Shown piece after piece: positions 1-6,520 of a stretch of DNA of 10,374 nt. The first letter of the stretch is position 1. Each line of letters starts with the position of its first letter. The stretch lies in NCBI GenBank assembly GCA_005223375.1, contig RXOD01006433.1:1-10374 (forward strand). Reading direction: 5' to 3'. The position numbers and the translations under genes are program-made. The stretch is from Amoebophrya sp. AT5.2 (Eukaryota; Sar; Dinophyceae; Syndiniales; Amoebophryaceae). Below the pieces are notes generated by a model that was not told where the DNA came from, made no database searches, and worked only from the letters and a program-made list of their open reading frames with translations.

Positions 1-1
1 A

Positions 2-3000
2 CTCACGCACCAGGACCTCCCACGACTCAACGCTGGAGACATAGACAACCAGGAAAAAAAACCTGGGGGAGCTCGGGGAAGCCTGGGGCAGATGGTGAAA
101 AAGGAGAGGGGCGAAAACAAAAAAACCGCAAACCAGAAGGCCTTCGACGAACTTCCCATCCTGGCAATGCTGGCTCGCGACTTCTTCGTCGACGACGCGA
201 ACGCGATGCGATACGTCGCCAGAACGGCTGTAGTCGACAAGGTGGAGCGCCGCAGCTTCCTGCTCATGGAGGCGTTGCAGAACGCTGAGCAGTCACGAGC
301 GAGGCGCATCTAGGTTTACGATCACGCTTACAGACCACTGAACAGCCGCGTTTTTGCAACCGATGAAGGGCACGGAAACAGTAGCTCCGACATTGGGAAA
401 TATGTTGCGTAAATTTGTCATTGTCTTGGTGTGTTCTACCATGACGCCGTAGGATCTGTGTTTTGCCATGAGGGTGCTTCACAGACCTCTGAAGCACATC
501 CTTAATGGCGGGAATATGTATATGGTCTGTTTCTGAAGTAAGCGCCAAACAGTGTTAATGGTTTCTACTTTTCATGTTGCGCGTGATCGTAAACCTAGAT
601 GCGCCTCGCTCGTGACTGCTCAGCGTTCTGCCCTCGTGACAACTAGAGAGGGCTGATCTGGGGGAAGACACCGAAATCTCCTCGGCGCTTAGTTGTTGGC
701 TTTCTCGCGCCGCGGGGCGGGAGACCAGCAGAGGCGACGAGGCTGCTGTAGGCGTCGTGACGGACGAGGCTGCTTCTGGTTAGTTTGCCCGCGGGGAGAA
801 GACGGTCGGCGATGGTCGTTCGCGCGGTGGTCGTGCCGATCGGCACCCCCTCATGATTCGCGTCTGTCGCGGCGGGGACCCAAGGGTAGTAGGGGAGGAC
901 TTGAACTTGACGTCGGGGGAGGAAAATTTGTATCCCCACCAGGAGCTGATTGCGCGCGCGGACGCCGTCTCGCGGCAGTTTACGAGAGCGGTAGCCGAGG
1001 CCATCTCAGCAGACCAGTTGCCACCCAAGCTGCACCCCCCGAGGAAACGCTTCTCCCTCACTGCAGCATTGGCGCAGTGATGAGGACGATGGCAGCACGC
1101 CTGACGCACGTTTTGGAGTCCTCCGAAGCAGTCGAATCTCTCTGCACGGCAACGGGTGGGCGTCGGATCTGGTCACGGTCTCGTCCTCCGGGACGATGGT
1201 GCCTCATTTGGCAAATTCAAACTTCTGTTCCGAAGGGAGCGTGACTTTTTTCGCCTGGCGCGTCCCGAGTCTGCGTGATTTGCTCGCGTCGGCCGGCGAA
1301 GACTTATCCAGTGTCCTCCCCTGGGCGCCGCCGGTTGCGGGGAACGAGTCCGCGTCGGAGAACGAGCGGGAGGCAGGCGCGGCCCCGGCCGGGGACGAAA
1401 TGGAAATTATACCCAGCGAGTACACGTGTCGCGCGCCGCAGGAGCGGCGAGAAGCAACTGTCTCGAGGACCGCGACCAGCCCCAACGTGGGGAACAACGG
1501 CCAGGAGCCGGAGCCTGTCCGAAAGAGGCGGATTGTTGACCTGCCGCCCGAGAGCGAGCTACCGTGCGGGCCCGGCCTGCGCATGCAGCTGCTGATGCGG
1601 AGCGTGAACCCACGGCGGAACGCAGAGGGCCGCCGGGAAGAGGAATCCGGATCAGATGGGCGCCCAGATGATCCGACAGCCGACAGGACCGAAGTGGCCA
1701 GCGTTTCGTCCCTCAGCGAAGGGTTCGCCCACGAGGTGGCGGCGTTTTTGCGCCAGGAAAGCGAGAAGTCTATTCCCCCGCCTGCGAAGTGGTTGTATCC
1801 CGCCGCTGCGAGCGCCGCTTGTTCTCGTCGGGCTCGGCAGAAAATAAACGAACCGCAGCTCCGCATACACTACGACTTCGAGCTGGGACGGCGGACCGTC
1901 GTGCAAGTCCCGAGAGCAGTGGCAAGCGGGGGAGCTAGAGAAGATGTTGACGCAAGCGGCTCCGAAGATTTACGCTCTTCAGAGGATACAACCTCGAAGC
2001 TTTTACGAGGCCGCGGGTCGGAGATAGAAAGTTTCGCAACGAGCCAGGAGCTGCCTTCCCCCGAGCACGCGTCCGGCTCGGGCGGGTCAACGTTCGACTA
2101 CGATTTCGACTATAATAGCGAGCAGAAAGTAGAAGTAGATGAAGATCATGATGGGGAAGTAGAGCATCTCGTTACGCACGCCGGACAATCAGAGGACGAA
2201 CAACCTCCAGGCGTAGAACCAGCGCCGCCCCCGGGGAGAGCAGATCCTCCTCAGCCGTCAAATCAGCCATCGGACCAGCCATCGGATGAAGATCTACTTC
2301 CTGGGAACTTCGGTCGGCAGATGCCTGCTAGTTGTGCAACTTCTCGAGGAACTCGAACGCGCAGCGCTAGCCAGCAACCCGTGCGAGACCCACGGCAGCA
2401 AATGGCGCGAGAATTCCTCCGCCAGTGCGCCGGGAGGCTCTTCCGGTCCCTGAAAATTCGGCGGGAGCACCAGCGACGGAGCGTGCGCGTGGAGAGAAAG
2501 AAGATTCTCAAGAAGAAGAATCCGGCCCAGCACCTGGATGTGCCCCCCGACGAGATCCAGCTCACGAGCGTGTTTTGCCACCACGCGACAAGCGCAGAAC
2601 TCCTGGAGGGTGGTGGGGGGCTTTCTCTTTCTCATCAAGACGTGGCTGCTGGCGGCGTGGAACGCAGTGGGGCAACCACGTTTTTGAACAGTGCTGCGCC
2701 GACGCCCCGGCGCTGGTGGATCGATCGTGGCAGCTGCGGTGCATCCCCTCGACGATCATGGGGCTGCTTCATGAATCGCGGAGGAGGGGGAGAAGCAGAC
2801 GACATCCACATGCTGAGCGCTGTTGAAGGGGAAAACTTGTCTCGCGATGAAAGAGGGAAAGCAGTAGAAGGAGAAGCATCTGGCGATATCAAGAGGCGGG
2901 GTAGCTGCACCCTGTCGCTGTCGCAGCGCAGCACGGCGAGCGGGAGCTGTTCAACAACTCAGCAGCACCCCCCTGCATCCTCCACGTTCGCCCCCACGCG

Positions 3001-4490
3001 TTCCACCTTGCTGGCGCTGTCCACAGATACCCTGGATTCTCTTTTGCCGGCGTCAGAGTCCTTGCTGCCAGAACAAGCAGACGAGATGCTGAGTGTTGTA
3101 GAAGGGGATGAAATTGAAAACTTGTCTCCGACCTCGCCGCGGAGTCGGACCCCAATATCGCCGCGGAGTCGGACCACACAGCCTGCACCCGTTCGCGGCG
3201 GGGGAGTTGCGCAGCGCGCCCTGCCCCCTGTGGAGGAAGCTGCAGCGCCGGATCCATGCCAGAGGGAGGCGGTGGATCTTCCTCTGACGCAGCATGGGGA
3301 AGATCCGCCGCCTTGGTATGAAGAAAATCCTTTTCATGCGGAATCCGTGGTCACAGACGAGCAGGGGCGGGGGGAGATATCTGATTGTTCCCGAGAAGAT
3401 CCGCGCGGCCAGGAGCTCCCCGCCGAGGCTGAAGATGGCAGTGCGCGGCTTGGCTGCAGCGACGACGACGACGGCCATTCTTCTCCGCCTCCCAGTGCAC
3501 GCGCTTTGTTGCGCGAGGCACGTCTGCGGCTCCTTTTCCGCTACGGCGGGTTGTGGTCGACGCCGGCCGTTCTCGCGGAGATACGACGCGTCCGGGAAGA
3601 AGAGAAGTCCTCCGCTCAGCGCCCGGCGCAGCTACGGACAGCACGGAGGACAAAAACCCGCCCGCACCGCCGCCTCGGGCCCGCGGTTGAGGCGACGCTG
3701 CGGAGGGTGGAAGCGAAGGCTGGCGGTGAAGAAGTGGATCTTCACCACGACCACCCGCCTGAATTGGGCGCATCGGCGACGAGCGATGCAATGATGATGT
3801 GGCCGGCGATGGTCGACGCGGCCCTGCGGTCGCAGGCAGACTACCCGGAAAAGTGCGGACCGCTGCTGCTAGTGCTGAACGAGCAAGTCGTGACCCACAT
3901 TTTCCAACTCAAAAAAAAAACGATTCCAGCTGCCCAGATCCGGGGAGGTATACTCGTCTACTTGCCTAGTATGTTCCTTGCTAGGAGAACGAGAAGGAGT
4001 GTGCATTTTTTGTATAGAGTGTCAGTCTGAGTGTCAGTACTTCTTTTCTTAATCTTAGTGCAAATTTTATCAATAGATCGGCTCCACAGATGGCATGCCG
4101 GCGGACTCGGGCGGACGGCGGGCAGACGAGGTTCGGCATGTGTTCACGTTGCATCCGATGAGAGGGTATAATCGTAACATCTACGAGAGCCGTCTCCAAA
4201 CGCTGGATCTCACACGGGCGCTGCTCCTGGTGAAAGTAGAGAACAACTTGGGGGGTAAAACAAATACAGCGCTCCATTACCTCCCGCCACATCATGGACC
4301 GTCGTCTGGAGGGTCAACCTGCGACGTCTGACCAGATGACTACACATTGCGCGATGCACAGAAATGTCTTCACAGTTGTATGTTTGAAAAATTATCAGAA
4401 CCGGCGGGGTGCAAGAAGAAGGAGCTCAACTACGTATACAAGTATGCTCGCTTCGCGCTGTCGCACGACCGATACATAGAAGAAGCATGA
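2..4490 (+). CDS. Large disordered protein with folded C-terminal region, multi-exon, 5'-partial
   Basis: I do not recognise this gene. My exon model is 2-291, 651-747, 784-978, 1013-3947, 4090-4254 and 4336-4490 (stop TGA), which stays in frame throughout and gives about 1278 residues. The frame is open to the left edge, so the start may lie outside; the first internal ATG is at 92. The long fourth exon encodes a low-complexity, hydrophilic chain rich in Ser, Pro, Arg and Glu. It has acidic stretches (around 2095-2165, D/Y/E-rich), basic helical stretches (2440-2515, Arg/Lys-rich), and small repeats (QPSD around 2252-2287, SPRSRT at 3134-3175). The last about 160 residues (from about 3790 on) look folded, with hydrophobic strands and alternating charged helices, and carry no catalytic motif I can name. 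Disorder, SP/RS motifs and basic patches would suit a nuclear or RNA-related scaffold, but that is a guess. The C-terminal exons are well supported. The joins before 1080 are tentative, and the 5' exons could belong to a separate gene. Confidence 0.6.
278..630. repeat. Perfect 50-bp inverted repeat with 253-bp spacer
   Basis: Bases 278-327 are the exact reverse complement of 581-630. The spacer 328-580 is less GC-rich than the flanking exons. The left arm overlaps the end of an open coding frame. This looks like a foldback, MITE or introner-type element, or a recent inverted duplication. I see no transposase. Confidence 0.9.
292..650 (+). other. Intron 1 of gene 1 (inverted-repeat-bearing)
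   Basis: The frame that is open from position 2 meets TAG at 311-313, and coding character resumes in another frame after 640. Removing 292-650 (GTCACG...AGAGAG, 359 nt) joins the two in phase to give ...EALQNAEQ-ADLGEDTEISS. The 5-bp direct repeat GCTGA (284-288 and 652-656) would also restore frame and is an alternative border. The 5' splice site lies inside one arm of a perfect 50-bp inverted repeat, and the 3' splice site sits 20 nt beyond the other arm. Confidence 0.4.
736..774 (+). repeat. 12-bp direct repeat, 27-bp period
   Basis: GACGAGGCTGCT occurs at 736-747 and again at 763-774. The 27-bp period equals nine codons (DEAA repeated in the frame). It may be an ordinary codon-level duplication or a mark of the proposed mini-intron. 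Confidence 0.7.
748..783 (+). other. Possible 36-nt mini-intron in gene 1
   Basis: The frame used upstream and downstream (codons starting at 1 mod 3) is interrupted by a single in-frame TAG at 781-783. Bases 748-783 begin GTAGGC, end GGTTAG, and are 12 codons long, so removing them keeps phase and deletes the stop. A 12-bp direct repeat (736-747 and 763-774) straddles the 5' border. Alternatives are a broken gene or a base error. Confidence 0.35.
979..1012 (+). other. Frame change / short intron in gene 1
   Basis: Coding character is clear in one frame up to about 990 (ending LIARADAVSRQFTRAVAEA) and in the next frame from about 1040-1080 onward (LQHWRSDEDDGSTPDARFGVL). An intron of length 1 mod 3 is needed. 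Options include 979-1012 bounded by the direct repeat GCAG, 978-1029 (GTTTAC...CCCAAG, canonical), and 979-1066, which ends in a good pyrimidine tract and CTGCAG. I cannot choose, and a frameshift is not excluded. Confidence 0.3.
2252..2287 (+). repeat. Coding 12-bp tandem repeat (QPSD)
   Basis: Three consecutive 12-bp units starting CAGCC(G/A)TC lie at 2252-2263, 2264-2275 and 2276-2287. They encode QPSN-QPSD-QPSD within the disordered part of gene 1. Confidence 0.8.
2810..3128 (+). repeat. Dispersed coding repeat (MLSxVEG...ENLS)
   Basis: Bases 2810-2844 and 3086-3128 encode related stretches, MLSAVEGENLS and MLSVVEGDEIENLS. Near-identical DNA (ATGCTGAG, GAAGGGG and GAAAACTTGTCTC blocks) shows an internal duplication with a short insertion in the second copy. 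Both lie in gene 1. Confidence 0.65.
3134..3175 (+). repeat. 24-bp tandem repeat encoding SPRSRT
   Basis: An 18-bp core at 3134-3151 is repeated exactly at 3158-3175, a 24-bp period that encodes SPRSRTPI-SPRSRTTQ. SPxSR sequences are typical proline-directed or RS-kinase phosphorylation sites, so this may be a regulatory segment of the disordered protein (inference). Confidence 0.85.
3948..4089 (+). other. Canonical intron of gene 1 (142 nt)
   Basis: The donor is GGGGAG then GTATAC at 3948. The acceptor is CTCCACAG ending at 4089, preceded by T-rich stretches. Phase 1 on both sides gives ...PAAQIRG-DGMPADSGGRRADEVRHVFTLHP. Without this splice the frame runs through AT-richer, intron-like sequence to a stop at 4028-4030. 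Confidence 0.75.
4255..4335 (+). other. Canonical intron of gene 1 (81 nt)
   Basis: The donor GTAAAA follows a G run at 4255 and the acceptor GACCAG ends at 4335. Phase 1 joining gives ...LLLVKVENNLG-DDYTLRDAQKCLHSC. It removes the in-frame TGA at 4329-4331, and strongly coding sequence follows to the TGA at 4488. Confidence 0.8.
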
Positions 4491-5144
4491 ACATCTGCTA
4501 GCGAAAGTAGTTCCTGCCATCGACATCTCGCACAGCGTTTCGCTCGCCTTACCGACGTAAGAACCACCGACGGTAGCAGCGACCTTGGAGATCCTTTATG
4601 GCCGCGCAGATGTCTCGATGAACAGGAGGCCACTCTACCGTCGCTTGCGATGCTGGATACCTATCTTTCTAGATGCCCTGGTCTTTTGTTGGCCATTGAT
4701 TCGAAGTGCCCCAGCACTTTCTGGACGCAAGTCGGTGCGGGGCAGACGTACTTTTTACTTAGAATGCTCCTATACTCAGAATAGTATAGCAGGATCGACC
4801 CGCTCACTACCAGCGGTCTCCTGTGCCTGAATACTGTGGATCCTTTCCGATTGCTAGTTGTACGCATGCTGAGGCTACTCGTGTTGTAGAATCAATCCCT
4901 CCCGGCAATAAGTATAAGATACTGTTGCTAATATACCTCTGACACGCGCCGTCCGTCGCTGGACTAGTACTAGTGCGGCGTAGTCTATTATTTAATGGAG
5001 CGGCGCTGGTACCGGGGACGGATGCGTCGCGAAGACCAATTGTGTAGGGCAGCATGAATATGAAACTTTTTTTTTAACCCCAGCATGCACTCGTTCGGGT
5101 TCATTCTCAACGCAGGCAATTACTTAGCAAGGGCCGTTTGGAAG

Positions 5145-5152
5145 TATAAAAG
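5145..5152 (+). promoter_or_regulatory. TATA-like box upstream of the hairpin
   Basis: TATAAAAG lies 30 bp upstream of the first base of the 88-nt hairpin. That spacing would suit a TATA-directed start at or near the hairpin, but there is no other support. Confidence 0.25.
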
Positions 5153-5182
5153 AAACTAGGCTGACAGAACATATCATCACTA

Positions 5183-5270
5183 CGATCCGCTGGGTGTAGA
5201 TACATAGGGATCAATCTCGTGCGTGAACCATTTCACGCACGATATCCTTATATCTACACCCAGCGGATCG
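5183..5270. repeat. 88-nt near-perfect hairpin, possible small-RNA precursor or MITE
   Basis: The outer arms 5183-5202 and 5251-5270 are exact reverse complements (20 bp). The inner arms 5218-5227 and 5232-5241 are exact too (10 bp) around the loop CCAT. In between, TAGGGAT can pair with ATCCTTA with one G-U pair. The whole folds as one long stem with a small asymmetric internal loop. Size and shape suit a microRNA-like precursor, a tiny foldback element or a cruciform. Confidence 0.85.
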
Positions 5271-5494
5271 GACTTGACTACAGATCTGATACCTGCACGC
5301 AGATAGAACTATAGTCTGCCGCTTGCGGTGGGTATCTATTGTCGTTCGCCTCAACCGCATCCACCAAGAGAGGGCGGTCTTCGCAAGAATGCAAAAGGAA
5401 GATATGAACGATTTCTATTTTTAATTTTTACGCTCCTCGTCTACTCAGCAGGCGACCCCCGAGAGACGGCGGGCGTCGCAATCTACGTGACTGA

Positions 5495-5534
5495 ATAATG
5501 AATTCGCAGGAATTCATTATCCTTCATTGTTTTT
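5495..5534 (+). repeat. 11-bp perfect hairpin followed by a T-run
   Basis: Bases 5495-5505 pair exactly with 5510-5520 around the loop GCAG, and the stem contains EcoRI-like GAATTC sites. A T6 run follows about 10 bp later. It resembles a terminator shape or Pol III stop, but in a eukaryotic context that reading is weak. Confidence 0.6.
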
Positions 5535-6207
5535 TCGATTCGCTGGAATTGAGTCATAAATGAGATAACGGACGCAGACAGCCAACAAACGCTCTACGGT
5601 AGAAGGTACCTCGACGCATGAAGAAACCCACACGCTAAGGCACCCTGGATCAACATTTTCGAAAGTTCATATATTGCTGTCCACGAATTCTTCCGACATC
5701 TTCAGAACAGCTCCGTGAAAAAGCTGCTGGAAGTGTGCGCTGCGTGTATGGTTCCGCTTAGCTTCCACGCTATCAATTCTATCAATGAAGCTCTGAAGTT
5801 GTCTACTAGTTGTACTACGTAAACCAACGGCTATAGTAAGCCTGCTGCTTGCTGTTCCGACATGTTCCGAGAAACTCTGCTCCGAGGTGAGTAAAGTTCC
5901 TCGGATTTTTAGAACTGGCGCATCCATTGATTCGTGCCGAAGAATTATCCGAGGCCAGCTACAATCATAGAAATCAATGCTGAGCAGCCGCAGTCGACGT
6001 CGAGTGTTGAACTTTATACTAAAAACATACCCCGAGCAGCTATTAACGCGATCAGAAGCAGATCCATCCGAGGAGTCCGCGCGTGATCAATTGGCAACCG
6101 AGAAACCTTCGCCCTTCGGCCTCAGGGGAATGTATTTCTTTGCAGTGAGCTGGGTTGTTCGACGACTTGATCCACTGAGCAAAGCAACGCATTGATGCTC
6201 ATTCACC

Positions 6208-6260
6208 TTCGTGTCGATCATCTCCCTCACTTGATCCTCTTTTTTTCGTGTCGATCATCT
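6208..6260 (+). repeat. 16-bp direct repeat
   Basis: TTCGTGTCGATCATCT occurs at 6208-6223 and 6245-6260, 37 bp apart, with a CTC/T-rich spacer. It could be a duplicated regulatory site upstream of gene 2 or simple slippage. Confidence 0.75.
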
Positions 6261-6390
6261 GCCTTTTTAACGTAGAAACCTGTGCGCGCGATCTTTGTGC
6301 TGCACGAGCAACTTTCTTGATCTTGTTATTCATTGTTGCGACAGTATATATGACTACACCAGAAGAATATTACTCTCTTTCATGCGGTAT

Positions 6391-6444
6391 GCTCGTGAAC
6401 AGTAAGTTTCGCGTAGAGTGGGGGTGCTCGTGAATAGTAGTTCG
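6391..6444 (+). repeat. Imperfect direct repeat near gene 2 start
   Basis: GCTCGTGAACAGTAAGTTTCG at 6391-6411 and a close copy starting GCTCGTGAATAGTAG at 6426-6444 lie 35 bp apart, about 80-130 bp upstream of the gene 2 ATG. A TATATAT stretch at 6345-6351 lies further upstream. Together they may mark the gene 2 promoter or 5' leader. Confidence 0.45.
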
Positions 6445-6520
6445 AGGCACCTCGTGAAAATCAAGTATCGGCGTTTTAGTACTGGGTGGTAGAGTAGCGG
6501 GAGCGGGACTCGTCCCAACG

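Larger units (their letters stand above)
4491..6520. other. Gene-poor intergenic stretch
   Basis: No frame here has the length or composition of the neighbouring exons. The longest candidates are a minus-strand frame at 5667-5927 (86 codons, from an ATG at 5927) and a plus-strand frame at 5977-6195 (72 codons). Both look protein-like in places but match nothing I know and could be chance or transposon debris. The stretch also has two clear hairpins (5183-5270, 5495-5520), a T9 run at 5067-5075, a 12-bp palindrome at 4963-4974, and short direct repeats near 6208-6260 and 6391-6444. It must contain the 3' end of gene 1 and the promoter of gene 2. Confidence 0.6.

Noticed and set aside
693..1244. 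Plus-strand open frame of 183 codons in a third frame
   Set aside because: It is extremely Arg/Gly-rich, typical of an off-frame reading. The frames reading EDLNLTSGEENLYPHQEL and later LHGNGWASDLV look far more protein-like.
1204..1866. Long minus-strand open frame opposite gene 1
   Set aside because: It is a GC-rich shadow of the plus-strand coding frame. Canonical in-phase introns and codon character support the plus strand.
4585..4830. Plus-strand open frame of 81 codons after gene 1
   Set aside because: It needs a non-ATG start and has no compositional support or recognisable motif. It is most likely chance.
5495..5534. Bacterial rho-independent terminator
   Set aside because: The window is eukaryotic in structure, the stem is AT-rich, and the T-run is about 10 bp away from it.
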